The notes: generated by a model from the sequence alone, not told the origin. A stretch of 64,000 nucleotides of DNA from Symbiodinium natans (GCA_905221605.1 CAJNDS010002184.1:272501-336500); one strand, 5' to 3'. Positions 39,206-50,251 are shown, counted from the stretch's first letter. Translations and numbers: made by a program.

Positions 39206-39232
39206 AGACGACGAAGACGACGACGACGACTG
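39168..39232. repeat. ACG/GAC trinucleotide repeat
   Basis: About 20 GAC units with two GAA interruptions. Confidence 0.95.
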
Positions 39233-39345
39233 CCGACTACTACTACCCTCAATCCTAGCCCCTTAACCCCTTAACCCCCAAACCCCCAAAATCCCAACCC
39301 CTTCACCCGAAACCCCTATAAACACCCCCAAAAAAACGCCCAGGC

Positions 39346-39444
39346 CTTTGCCGTCGGAGCAGTGTCCGGGTTGGCAGTAGCAAGTGTGGTCCGTGGTGTT
39401 GCAGCTGGTCGGGCCGCGCGACTTGGCGCACTCCCAGAACCTTG
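39346..39444 (-). CDS. Cys-rich protein paralogue, uninterrupted exon
   Basis: Acceptor TGCAAAG|CA; reads RFWECAKSRGPTSCNTT then DHTCYCQPGHCSDGK, with GC donor AAAG|GCCTGG. Homologous over both exons of the gene at 35-36 kb, with no intron at the CNT[TK]-D boundary. Telomere-like, G-rich degenerate repeat follows the donor. Confidence 0.65.
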
Positions 39445-40232
39445 CTTTGCAGGGCTTCATAGGGTTTTATAAAGGGTTTATAAAGGGTTTGTAAGGGTTT
39501 TATAAAGGTTCATAGAAGGGCTTATAAAGGGTTTGTAAGGGTTTATAAAGGGTTTATAGGGTTTCTGGGGTTTAATTGAAGGGTTTGGAGGCTTGATAGG
39601 GTTTATAGGGTGGATAGGGTTTGCAGGGTTTGTAGGGTTTACAGGGTTTGTAGGGTTCATAGGGTTTATAGGGTTTATCGGGTGATCATCTCCTGTAAAT
39701 AAACTCAAAGGGGCATTTTAGGCTTAGGGATTAGGGTTTAGGGTTTTGGGTTTAGGCCTACTGGGTTTGCAGGGTTGATACACACACACACACAAGCTCT
39801 TACACTTGTGAGCTGATGCTTTTCAAGGTTTTTCGGCTTTGGGATTTTCCGGTTTAGGGGTCTAGAGTGTTGCACGCCCAGAAGACCAAAAACGCCAAAA
39901 ATGACACGAGGGAAACCTTCCATCTCCACCCCCAAACCCAAAAGCAACTTAGATGTGTATCCCAGAAGCAAGCACGAAGAGGACTCGATCTTGCTGTTGC
40001 CTCGGCTCTTCTTATGGCATCTCTGGGCTCCAAGGTCCATGAGTAATGGAGCTGAGGGTTTAGGGACTAAGGTCTTCCACCCTGAGGCCACACCCAGGCT
40101 CAAGCATGATCTTCCAGGCCCCAAAAACCGAGAAAAAAAAGATTAAACAAAAAAAACAACGAGTACTGAGAGCCTTCGTATTGCGGCTTAGATCTCAGGA
40201 TTTGGGGTTGAGCACACCCAAACGCCCTAGTT

Positions 40233-40395
40233 AAACCCTAAACCCTAAACCCTAAACCCTAAACCCTAAACCCTAGACCCTAGACCCTAGACCCTAAACC
40301 CTAAACCCTAAACCCTAACCCCTAAACCCTAAACCCTAACCCCTAAACCCTAGACCCTAAACCCTAAACCCTAAACCCTAAACCCTAAACCCTAA
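40233..40395 (-). repeat. CCCTAAA array with CCCTAGA run
   Basis: Ordinary units flank a short run of the CCCTAGA variant (about 40275-40295). The open plus frame at 39901-40146 (81 codons starting MTRGKPSISTPKPKSN) is possible coding but unsupported. Confidence 0.95.
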
Positions 40396-40466
40396 ACTTC
40401 GGCTCAGGGGTGGTGGAGGATTCGGCTCCGGGAGTTGCCTGGAGCATGGCGGGCCCCTCTCTTAAA

Positions 40467-40633
40467 CTTACTCCTCCAATCACCAAGGCAAAAAGGTTAA
40501 ACTCCATTAGTCCTACGAAAATAGGGGTTAAGCTTTATTATTCTACTACTAAAGAAGGGTCAAACTTTAGTATTTCTAGACTAAATAAGGAAGCCCAAAC
40601 AGTTTTATAGAGTTCAGCTGTTGGAGAGGTAAG
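40467..40633. mobile_element. MITE-like element, family C (copy 2)
   Basis: Left CTTACTCCTCCAATCACCAA, right AGTTCAGCTGTTGGAGAGGTAAG (inverse match). Larger interior than copy 1, with repeated TTAAACT/TTAAGCT motifs. Confidence 0.7.
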
Positions 40634-41004
40634 TAAAGGGGGCTCGAAAGGACCCCAAACTCGAGATCCTGCAGCACCAGAATGTTCAGGGTTTGGGGCA
40701 GAGGTTTTGCAGGGTTTAGGGTTGCAAGATCCCTGGAATAAATGAACAGAAAATACTTAAACAGAAAGCCCCACACCGGACTACCCATCATTGCCTCGAT
40801 ATGCGTCATGCCGCTGACAGTTGCAACACTGAGAAGCCGAGTGCAGCATGCCGCATGTCTCTCCTAAACACTCAACACGCAACTGCAGAGGTAACACAGC
40901 GGCTTACTTTAAAATTAGGAAGGGTGTTTCGGCCCTTTGGGTGATGACAAATTCAGGAGCATGAGGGGATAAGATTTTCAGACTCCTGAATCGTCCTCCG
41001 AGGT

Positions 41005-41227
41005 TCAGTACTGGTTGTATCCGAAGCCGCCGTAGCCTGGTGGTGGCCCTTGCTGGTGGTAGGGGTTCTGGCCGTAGGGGTTCTGGCCATAGGGGCTCTG
41101 GCCATAGGGGTTCTGGCCGTAGGGGTTCTGGCCATAGGGGTTCTGGCCGTAGGGGTTCTGGCCGTAGGGGTTGCTGTTGCCGAAGACGCCGTTGCCCCAC
41201 CTTGGCGAGCACAGATGGAGGGCGGGT
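41005..41227 (-). CDS. Terminal exon with seven PYGQN repeats (low-complexity, prion-like tail)
   Basis: Read on minus: [18 protein letters not shown], then N-P-Y-G-Q seven times (one S-P-Y-G-Q), then [20 protein letters not shown] and TGA. The repeat is encoded by a 15-bp tandem unit (41062-41170) with synonymous TAC/TAT variation, which indicates selection on the protein. Tyr/Gln/Asn/Gly-rich tails of this kind favour phase separation (family knowledge; inference here). The acceptor is CCCAG at the end of a telomere-like unit, or GCCAAG some 20 bp inward. Confidence 0.65.
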
Positions 41228-41516
41228 CTGGGTTTTTAGGGTTTGGGGTTTAGTAGGGTTTTAGGGCTTAGGGTTACAAGGTTGTGCCCCCCTAAGGCAG
41301 TACCGCTGGGTTCTGCTGCCCTTGTAAAGCTAACATGGGGGGACCTTCCAAGTGATTCGACCTTAGGGGTTTAGGGTTCAGGGTTTAGATCCTAAACCCT
41401 AAACCCTGAAACCCTAAACCCTGAAACCCTTGACTGAAGCCTTGTGAGGTTTGTCAGGTTTCTTGGTAGCCCAGAAACCATCCTCTAGTTGGGGAACCCT
41501 CTTGTTGGTGCTTTAT

Positions 41517-41597
41517 AAGGTTTAGGGTTTAGGGTTTAGGGTTTAGGGTTTAGGGTTTAGGGTTTAGGGTTTAGGGTTTAGGGTTTAGGGTTTAGGG
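41517..41597 (+). repeat. Perfect TTTAGGG array
   Basis: About eleven units. 41600-42040 is degenerate telomere-like and unique sequence with no supportable gene. Confidence 0.95.
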
Positions 41598-42067
41598 AAA
41601 TCCAGGAGTTTAGGGCTTTCGGGGTTGAGGGCTTTCGCGAGGTTTAGGAGATTGAGGTTCAGGTGAGGAGAACATGTTTCAATGCAATGGCTTAGGGTTC
41701 AGGAGGTTCACGGGTTCAGGGTCCCTCAACCGACAGTAACCCTAAACCCTATATGGCCTCCACATTCCAATAGAGGTTCCTTAAACCGGTCCCCAGACCT
41801 CCTGACCCTAAGCCCGACAACCTAAACCCGTACCCATAAGCCCTAGACCCTAAAATCCTTGAGGGTCAATGTAGGGAACAGTTTGCTGTTTCAGGGCTTT
41901 AGGGTCTGGGGTGTACAGGCCAATCACACTAAACCAGAAGCCGTTATATCATCAAAAACGGTACGTCCGCAAAAACCCACCCCCTAAAAAAAACTAAACC
42001 CCTAAACCCCCGAAACCGTAACCCCTAGACTCCCTTGAACCCCGCAACCCCAAAAATTGAACCCCCG

Positions 42068-42141
42068 GATCGCAAGCGAGGCGCTTGCCGCCCTCCTTAG
42101 CCTCCTTCGCCGTGTTCTTCTCTTCCTGGTGGTCTTGCTGC
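42068..42141 (-). CDS. Predicted exon (RQQDHQEEKNTAKEAKEGGK)
   Basis: Acceptor GCTTCAG; the minus frame reads QQDHQEEKNTAKEAKEGGKR then LACDP. Helical, highly charged. A family E element follows immediately on the plus side. Confidence 0.45.
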
Positions 42142-42147
42142 CTGAAG

Positions 42148-42284
42148 CTACTTGGAGGCTCATGGTACTTATGAACCAATTCTAACTGTCTTATAACCCA
42201 CTTATAAGCCCCTTAAGTGCCCCATTATGGTTTACAGTTGTAAATAGTTCATATGGTTAATAAGTGCCATGAACCTCCAAGTAG
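42148..42284. mobile_element. MITE-like element, family E
   Basis: Left CTACTTGGAGGCTCATGGTA(CTTAT) and right the inverse complement (ATAAGTGCCATGAACCTCCA...). Fragments of the same end (CATGGACCTCCAAGTAGGGG) occur in each unit of the 48-49 kb tandem repeat. Confidence 0.8.
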
Positions 42285-42537
42285 GGACTGAGGTTTCCAG
42301 GTGCGCCCAGCAGCCCTGAAACCCCAAACGACCCCGCACCCCCCTAAAGCTCAAACCCTAAACCCCACACCCTAAACCTCAAACCCTAAACCCCAAACCC
42401 TAAATCCCTAGCAAAGCTTCAATCAGGGCACAGATGGATGTGGGGGGATGGAGGGTTACCTGGAGTTTCGGGGTACGTTACAAACCATATACCTGCCACA
42501 ACAAAGTTTAGGGTTCAGGTCGTACAGGGGTTGTATG

Positions 42538-42590
42538 GCTTAGGGTTTAGGGTTTAGGGTTTAGGGTTTAGGGTTTAGGGTTTAGGGTTA
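42538..42590 (+). repeat. TTTAGGG array
   Basis: Seven units; the last telomeric block before a 4.6-kb stretch almost free of such repeats. 42700-43790 has short open frames on both strands and a local duplication of GTAGAGAAGA..CCATGTAC (42990 and 43137) but no gene I can support. Confidence 0.9.
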
Positions 42591-43797
42591 TATGATATAT
42601 AACCCTAAAACCCTAGAATTTGAGGGCTTCGCCCGTGTGCTCCAGCACAGTGTGGGCTTGGCTTCCAACGCGGTTTGTTTTCAAAGCCAAGTTTAAACAG
42701 ACTCATATAAAGTACCACAAGATGAAGTAAATTGAAAGAAGGCTTTTCACAGCAATGGGGTTAAGGTAAATTGAAGGAAGACTGGTAACGGAACGGAAGT
42801 TTCCCTCTGACAGAAAGGATGTTTCCCTATGGTTCAGGCTTGAACCAAAGGTCAGGAGCCCGAAGCAGATGCCCGGCCCATCTCCAGTTTTGAGCGCGCC
42901 CCATGAATGGCGCAGGGATGTCAATCTTGTTGAGTGACTCAAAACCAAAGAAAAGCCGAGGATGGCACAACCCTGTGTTCCTAGGGGAAGGAGTAGAGAA
43001 GAGGACCATGTACTTTATGCTCGCCCTTGGTTGAAGGAGTAGCAATGCGGGTTGTGTACCTGATGCTCTGGAGCAGAGGGATAGGAGCCAAAAACCTTAT
43101 GTTCGCCGTTCAATAGAAGGGAAGGCCATATAGGAGTAGAGAAGAAGTCCATGTACCTTTGGTGTACCTTTCGTTCGAGAAGTAAACAAGAGGGACTTGC
43201 TGAAGGATCTCAATGCAAACTCATGAACCTCATATTTGGAAAGTGGAAGAGGCCCCGACCAAACCCCTGCGAGCATTCCTGTCACTTGCTTTTTGCTGTT
43301 CAGCTGAGCATAGCGAGGTGTTGTTTTACTTCGACAGCGTGTCGTTCTTAGGAACTTAGCAACAACTAAAAAACCATGTATCGGCTCAACTTAGCAGACA
43401 CTTGTAAGTTGCTTTGTTAACTAGCGCAAGTTCTCGCCAAGCTTTTTCATGGGTTTTGGGCACATGTCCGTGTTACTTGTATTCTGCACCATTGTCTTTG
43501 TCATATTCCAGTTTTCGTGGTGAGACATATTGCGCACGGGGTCCATGTCCAGATATATAGCTTGCATTCGTGCTTCGTGGTGGCCGCCCGAAAAGTTCGT
43601 AGAAAAACGGCCCTGCAGAATTAGCGACAATACTCCCAACACACTGTGTCGAACTTAAGGGTTTTCACTGACATTTATGGTGCTTTCGGTTCCAACCATA
43701 AGCCGCGGGTGCAACTGGAACAAATGCGCGTGAGCACGCTGCAAGCGCTTAACTTGAAGTTAAGGTCAGCCATGGCAAGGCTATAGGGGGGTAGGGT

Positions 43798-45072
43798 TTG
43801 CTTCTGGCCTGGTTCTTCGGGAATCTCTCGGGAATCTCGGTCTCATGGAAGCTCATCGGTGGGACGCTGACCCTTAACAAGAAGCATCGCGGCTCACAGC
43901 TGCTGGTAGGTGTGACTTTGTTTTCTCGGGTCTTGGTCTTCTTGGGTTGTCGGGCTTGGCCCTACCCTGCGGCCAGTAGTCCTCGCCATAGAGGCAGCCA
44001 TTCGGCGTGGCTGTCCTCTTTTACGCTGCTTCAGCTGCACATTCTGCTACTGTGGTGCTCTAGGGAAAACCACGAATTTCCCACAGTGCAGACTTGTCCC
44101 TACAGCCTGCGCATGTGCAGCGTTATACGGCGCATGGCAAGAGCAGTGCAATGGCAATGGCTGGTTCTTCACATGACAACAGTCTTGGCCTTCCACAATG
44201 CCTCGACAGCTGTAAACGCGACACCTTGGACGAGTTCATGCGTACAGCCTTCTACATATCGGATCCAGCGAAGTGCCAATGGCTTAATGCCCGCTTGGGC
44301 ACTATCTGCGCCAGCAGTGCAACGGATTGGCAGTACATACAACACTGATGGTGGAACGACCTGGCACAGATCAGACAACAACTCTGCTGTCAACACCTCA
44401 GCCCCAGCTTCTCAAACCACCCCGCCCTTGCAGCCTTACTGCGCAGGACTGGAAATGCATTGGCGAGATTGTGGTCTTGCTGGGCCTCGTGCTCAGAGTT
44501 CTTGCTCCGATTTCTGCCAAAGACAAGAGGTGCCCACCTTGATGTTCAGTATGTGGTTGCTTGAGCGTGCATCAGCTGATACCTTGTTCCCAGCCCATGT
44601 TAACACCCATGTGATGGCGAGACGAAGATGTGGGAAGCCGCCGTGCAAACAGCAGGTCCTACTACCGTGTCAGCCAGCTAGGTCGTTTTCATACATGACT
44701 GCTTTGTGCATACGGACTATACCGACGGAATGTTTGTCTACCTACAAACAGTGGGGTACACATTACAAACGATGGCGACTGCGCAGATGCAAGCGATTCC
44801 TGAAAGGGTATAAGTGGCTACACTGGTACATCTCATGGCAGGCTGAGACCCCGAGAGCAACCGAAAGAGGCAGACCCTCGGCCCCGCCCTACATGCGCAA
44901 GAACCCAGAAGCAAGCTTTCCCAACATCTTGCCTGGCTTCACTAATTATTCGCAGACAGTCACCCCGAGATCAACACGCAGCAGCCGGTCGGGTCCCAAG
45001 TCCCGACCCTCAGAGCTCCGTCGAAACCATCCATTGGTGTCTTTTCATTTATATACATATATAGCTTATTAG
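43798..45072 (+). CDS. Long open reading frame, possible gene, function unknown
   Basis: 424 codons open from a TTG; first ATGs are internal. The N-terminal part has hydrophobic stretches (LLVGVTLFSRVLVFLGC; FTLLQLHILLLW) that could be membrane segments or a signal anchor. The middle is Ser/Thr-rich; the C-terminus is Arg-rich. Another frame is also open and plausible at 44180-44345 (DTLDEFMRTAFYISDPAKCQ), so the true product may be spliced. No domain recognised. Confidence 0.35.
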   Translation: MLLAWFFGNLSGISVSWKLIGGTLTLNKKHRGSQLLVGVTLFSRVLVFLGCRAWPYPAASSPRHRGSHSAWLSSFTLLQLHILLLWCSRENHEFPTVQTCPYSLRMCSVIRRMARAVQWQWLVLHMTTVLAFHNASTAVNATPWTSSCVQPSTYRIQRSANGLMPAWALSAPAVQRIGSTYNTDGGTTWHRSDNNSAVNTSAPASQTTPPLQPYCAGLEMHWRDCGLAGPRAQSSCSDFCQRQEVPTLMFSMWLLERASADTLFPAHVNTHVMARRRCGKPPCKQQVLLPCQPARSFSYMTALCIRTIPTECLSTYKQWGTHYKRWRLRRCKRFLKGYKWLHWYISWQAETPRATERGRPSAPPYMRKNPEASFPNILPGFTNYSQTVTPRSTRSSRSGPKSRPSELRRNHPLVSFHLYTYIAY

Positions 45073-45174
45073 AGGAATGCAGAGACCCCCCCCCCCCCCC
45101 CCCCCCATAAAACCGCCAGCGTGCGCAGCCCCCAGCCCCCCAAAAACATGCAGATTGGACGCGAAAGACGCGAG

Positions 45175-45402
45175 ACGCCGCGGACACAGGCCACGCCTAT
45201 GTATGGAGAGCGTGCGCGGACATGCGCGGACATGTCAAGTAGGTCGGAAGCTTGCGGCGCAGTGGCGCGGACACGTGCGGACATTATGTTGTTTTGCGAG
45301 ACACCAGCGTAAAGACCATCATGGCGCGGACACGCGCGGACATATGCCGACGCAGCGCGTTTTCGCCGGGGACAAGGGCGGACATTCGCGGACACCAAGA
45401 AA
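45175..45402. repeat. Cluster of paired GCGGACA motifs
   Basis: Four motif pairs (GCGCGGACATGCGCGGACAT near 45216; GCGCGGACACGTGCGGACAT near 45268; GCGCGGACACGCGCGGACAT near 45324; GGGCGGACATTCGCGGACAC near 45374) plus a single copy at 45180. Members of a pair are 10-11 nt apart, one helical turn; pairs are about 50-55 nt apart. Confidence 0.75.
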
Positions 45403-45499
45403 GCATTCGAAATCTTCGAAATCCAAGGTTTCGTGCGTCCGCCTGATCAAAAAGAACATATATGCAAAGCAAGGAGCCGACCGGAAGCAGAACTGCAAC

Positions 45500-47220
45500 T
45501 AACACAAGCCTGATGCGCCTACGACAAAGGGAAAACAGCGGATGTGATCTGGCACTCAACATTCATAAGTTTAGAGTTCATATAAGAAAAGACAAGAGTG
45601 GAGAACGTACACAATTTGCAAGAAAACCTTTCTGCATTTCCTGGCCAAAAAAAGCCAAAACAATCATATACTTGGTAACTGGCCAAGTTGCAGCTAATTT
45701 TGTCGAGGTTTGGCCGCCAAAGTGGCCGCTAAGTTTTTTTGGGTACACAAGTATGGCGTCAGTTTACATAGCTTAGCCTGAAGATATGATACAGATATGA
45801 TACTTGTCAACCAACATAAAAACTTATACAACCACATGCAAGTTACTTGTAAACCTATAAGTCCATCGCGACGTCAACCGTCAAAGTAGGCGAAGTAAAT
45901 ACTCCTGCAAAGAGCCCGCTTCTAGAATTGCGCAGCAGCGCCAGGAGCGTAGAGCTGCCAGGACGTCATTCGCATCAGCGCCAGCGTGTGTCTCTGGTGG
46001 GCCCGCACGCCGGCGCAGCTTACATAATTATGAAAACGAAGCCATCGACTTCAGCAAGTCGGCTCCGCGCAGCAGTGCGATCAAAGTCGAGTTCCCTATA
46101 CAGCCTTACGGGGACGGATGGCTCGGGCACGCAAGCCGGCTTCATACCCCAAAGCCACCGTCTCAGAGCTATCCCCACGAAGCTCCGTCGTGCTTCTGGG
46201 CAATCCAATCCTCAAAGAAATCGAAAGTCGCACGACGGCTCAGCTCCGGAAGAATGGGTCGAAGCCCCTTCCTGCCATTGCAAGCTGCCTTAGTCGACCT
46301 CAGCGCTCGCTTGGCCGGACAGCACCTGGATCACCGCGGAGGGCGAGCGCAGCCACCCACTACCACCCAAAATGATTCTGGCATCAATACCCCCCCCCCC
46401 CCCAAAAAACAAAAAAAACAACAAAATATACAACATAAAACAATTCTGGTGAACATTACAACTTTTGAAAAACGATTTCCAGACACCGGAAAGGCATGCT
46501 GAAAAAGAAAGGAAGGCGACGAAAGAGTCACCGAGCTTCCGCACCTCCTCAGACAAAGCCGCGTCTTGTTCTGGCCCGTCCTTTGCTATGCCAGCGCCTG
46601 CCACTTGATCAGCAGCATAGATGTAATCCCCGTTCTGGACAAGAACGCGTTCCTGGGTATGGTGGCTGAACTACAAATATGCCCTCACCTGCTTCTTGCT
46701 GCGTCGTGGCATGCTCATCTCGGCATAATCTCCTTGCATCAGCAGGGTTACAATGCCTTCGAAGATAGATCTGTCAGGTCTATGTCCTCTTCGGCCGCGG
46801 AACTGCCCTTTGTTGCGACGGCTCACATGGTGAGCGCGTGCACAGCCCTGCGGCAAAGGGCGGACTTACCCGAACCTGGTACTTGCCCGGCACAGCCGGC
46901 TCGGGAGCTTGTGGTTGCTGTGTTTGCACGTGCATCGTGTGAAAATGCTAAAAGCGTTCAAGTGGCTTCGAAAAGCAGCAAGAGGGCCCGATCCCGACCG
47001 AAACACGCAAAACACCTAACAGTTCTTTAAGCCTTCCAGGTTCGGGGTCGACCCTATAAGACAAAATGCAAAAAATCTTCTGGCGCCAGCTGCGCTGGCG
47101 GACCCTATATTTACACAGGGCTTTGTTTAAAGTTCGAGCCCAGTCGACAAAGCACCTCTGTGCCCCCAAAGCACCTCCCAGCCACCAAGCCCATGGTCCT
47201 CAACAAAGCAACACCCTATT
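45500..47220. other. Unique sequence, few repeats, ambiguous coding
   Basis: Overlapping plus frames at 46020-46375 both look coding-like (IDFSKSAPRSSAIKVEFPIQ in one; KATVSELSPRSSVVLLGNPI in another), so spliced exons are possible. No recognised domain. A poly-C tract is at 46390 and AT-rich sequence follows. Confidence 0.4.
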
Positions 47221-47517
47221 TTTACACGGTTTAGGGTTTAGGTTCGGGTTTATACGAGCATCGCTGCCTCCGTTCCTCGCCTCTAACCCAGAATGGCGAC
47301 GCCGCTGATGCTCATGATGCTCACTGGGTCCCCCCAAAAGCACGGTCGTCCCAATGATGCTCTCCAAGGGCGGGTCGGCGGCCCTGCATGCCCATCCCAT
47401 TGCTACAGCAAGGGCTTCCGCCCTAGCGGGCACACAGAGGGGCGTTGCCCGATTTAAGAGCCTCCGGCTCAAGCTGGAGCATAGTTGAAAGGTTTAAACG
47501 CGCTCGTCAGCTCAAAG

Positions 47518-47745
47518 GGGCGGGGGGGTAGGGGGTAGCACCAGGAATTAAACAGGCGGGGGGGGGGGGAGGGGGGGCGGGGGGGGGGGGTAGGGGGGAA
47601 GGGGGGGGTAGGGGGGGTAGGGGGCAGGTGGGGGGGGTTGGGGCTGGCTGGGTTTTGGTGGGGGGGTTTGCCCGAGTCCCCTACCCCCCACCCAGCCGTT
47701 TTTTTTGGGGGGGGGTAAGGAGGGAAAGAGCGAAAAAAAAACCTT
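47518..47745. repeat. G-rich low-complexity tract
   Basis: Runs of 5-10 G separated by T/A/C. The Pro-rich minus ORFs here are artefacts. Confidence 0.9.
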
Positions 47746-47815
47746 TTTCCCATCCAACACGCCGCCAGCGTTGGCGGACCCTCCAACCCGAAAGCCCTAT
47801 AGCCCTACCCTGCTG

Positions 47816-49371
47816 GCCACGGATTCAAAATCCTCTGCGGCCATCTTCCTGCCAACGCGCATTCTATGTGTTGGTCGCGTTGACTTGGGCTGGTGCTTCG
47901 TTGCTTGTTGGTGCTACCTAGGGAACCTTAGTAGTGCGGAGTATTAGGGAACCTTAGGTTACATACCAACCTAGCAACGGAGCAAACAAGCCTGAAACAG
48001 AGGGCTCGGGGCCGCCAAGCTGAAGCTTCAACTACCGTACTTGCTAAACCCTAAACTCTAAATCCGTAAACCTAAACCCTAAACCCTAAACCATCATTGC
48101 CTAAACGCGAAACCCGGCGGCCCAACCCCGCTTGCAGAGGCATTAGCACGAATTAATGCTCCCCGGTTTTCAGGGCGTGGGATCCCGTCTAATAAGTACC
48201 CCTGAACCCTAAACCCTCAACCCATGGACCTCCAAGTAGGGGCGGATGGGTGAGGCTTCAGGTATTCCCACTTGTAAGGGCTCATGAACCCCTTTAAATC
48301 AGCACTCAGATGCTCAGCTCATCGTCGTCCTTCAACAGTAGGGTCCGGTCAAATGGCTCCCTGGCCTCGGATTCAAAATCCTCTGCGGCCATCTTCCTGC
48401 CAATGCGCATTCTATGTGTTGGTCGCGTTGACTTGGGCTGGTGCTTCGTTGCTTGTTGGTGCTACCTAGGGAACCTTAGTAGTGCGGAGTATTAGGGAAC
48501 CTTAGGTTACATACCAACCTAGCAACGGAGCAAACAAGCCTGAAACAGAGGGCTCGGGGCCGCCAAGCTGAAGCTTCAACTACCGTACTTGCTAAACCCT
48601 AAACTCTAAATCCGTAAACCTAAACCCTAAACCCTAAACCATCATTGCCTAAACGCGAAACCCGGCGGCCCAACCCCGCTTGCAGAGGCATTAGCACGAA
48701 TTAATGCTCCCCGGTTTTCAGGGCTTGGCGTGGGATCCCGTCTAATAAGTACCCCTGAACCCTAAACCCTCAACCCATGGACCTCCAAGTAGGGGCGGAT
48801 GGGTGAGTCTTCAGGTATTCCCACTTGTAAGGGTTCATGAACCCCTTTAAATCAGCACTCAGATGCTCAGCTCATCGTCGTCCTTCAACAGTAGGGTCCG
48901 GTCAAATGGCTCCCTGGCCTCGGATTCAAAATCCTCTGCGGCCATCTTCCTGCCAATGCGCATTCTATGTGTTGGTCGCGTTGACTTGGGCTGGTGCTTC
49001 GTTGCTTGTTGGTGCTACCTAGGGAACCTTAGTAGTGCGGAGTATTAGGGAACCTTATAGGTTACATACCAACCTAGCAACGGAGCAAACAAGCCTGAAA
49101 CAGAGGGCTCGGGGCCGCCAAGCTGAAGCTTCAACTACCGTACTTGCTAAACCCTAAACTCTAAATCCGTAAACCTAAACCCTAAACCCTAAACCATCAT
49201 TGCCTAAACGCGAAACCCGGCGGCCCAACCCCGCTTGCAGAGGCATTAGCACGAATTAATGCTCCCCGGTTTTCAGGGCTTGGCGTGGGATCCCGTCTAA
49301 TAAGTACCCCTGAACCCTAAACCCTCAACCCATGGACCTCCAAGTAGGGGCGGATGGGTGAGGCTTCAGGT
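47816..49371 (+). repeat. Tandem triplication, ~548-553-bp unit, nearly identical
   Basis: Three copies (first truncated at the left). Each contains GGATTCAAAATCCTCTGCGG, GCTACCTAGGGAACCTTAG, two to three CCCTAAA units, and CATGGACCTCCAAGTAGGGG. Differences are few (for example GGGCGTGGG versus GGGCTTGGCGTGGG, one GGCTTC/GTCTTC, one TAGG/TATAGG), so the expansion is recent. A 61-codon ORF repeats in each unit; I see no independent sign that it is a gene. Confidence 0.95.
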
Positions 49372-49599
49372 GAGGCCTATGTCGTTGGCGGCTTGTGGGT
49401 TTTTTGTCCAGCTTGTGCGGCCCTGTGTGCGCGCGCCCACTGCGTGCTTGGCGTTTCCTTTTGGTCGGCAACGCACTTCTTCCTTCGGGGCAAACCCTAC
49501 ACCCTAAACCCCAACACTGTCCATCTCTCCTGCGAGCCCCCGCCCGCCGTCCACGAAACCTCGGGGCGTTGCCCGCCTTTGGGCGTAGCCCCCTAGAAT

Positions 49600-49675
49600 T
49601 AAAGGGTTATAGGGTTATAGGGTTATAGGGTTCTAGGGTTCTAGGGTTTGAGGGTTATAGGGTTCATAGGGTTTA
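49600..49675 (+). repeat. GGGTTATA variant telomere-like array
   Basis: Tandem GGGTTATA units then GGGTTCTA, then TTTAGGG. Confidence 0.9.
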
Positions 49676-49926
49676 GGGTTTAGGCTAAATTTGCCAAAGC
49701 CCTCTAAGCAAGTAAAAATCACCAGGCGCCACAAGCAGCACTCAAGATCGAAAACCCTGAGCCCTAAAACCTAAACCCAGACCGCCCCTAAACCCTAAAC
49801 CCTAAACCCTAAACCCTAAACCCTAAACCCTAAACCCCAAATCCCTAAACCCTAAACCCGAAACCCTAAACCCTAAACGTGCGCTAAACCCTAAACCCTA
49901 AACCCTAGACCCTAAACCCCTGGCAC

Positions 49927-50002
49927 CTCGTCAGCTTCTCCTCCTGCGTGTCGCCTTCGTCGATGGCAGCTTGAAACTGCTGGGCAGAATCTTCCGTCAG
50001 GC
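49927..50002 (-). CDS. Secreted-type protein, exon (LTEDSAQQFQAAIDEGDTQE)
   Basis: Acceptor CCCCAG|GC, donor ACGAG|GTGCCA. Reads LTEDSAQQFQAAIDEGDTQE then EKLTR. Joins in phase to 50252-50323 by a GC-AG intron (GGCAG|GCCCCC). Acidic, helical. Confidence 0.6.
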
Positions 50003-50251
50003 CTGGGGCGGGGGCACGAAGACTTGCCGGTCCAGGGTTTAGGGTTTAGGGTTTGGGGTATGGGGTTTAGGGTTTAGGGTTGGGAAGGTTCCTGGGGTTG
50101 GACCTGAGCCGGAAGCCCGAAACCCAAACCCTAAACCCGGAACCCTAAACCCGAAACCCCTAAACCCTAAACCCCAAGCCCTGAACCCCGAAACCCTAAC
50201 CCCTAAACCCTAAACCCTAAACCCTAAACCCCCTACAAGGCCCGTGGGGGC

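Noticed and set aside
39901-40146. 81-codon plus ORF starting MTRGKPSISTPKPKSN
   Set aside because: The opposite strand is also open over the same stretch and no splice sites or motifs support either.
48284-49048. 61-codon ORFs repeated in the tandem array
   Set aside because: Repetition comes from the recent DNA triplication, so it is not evidence of selection; two overlapping frames are equally open.
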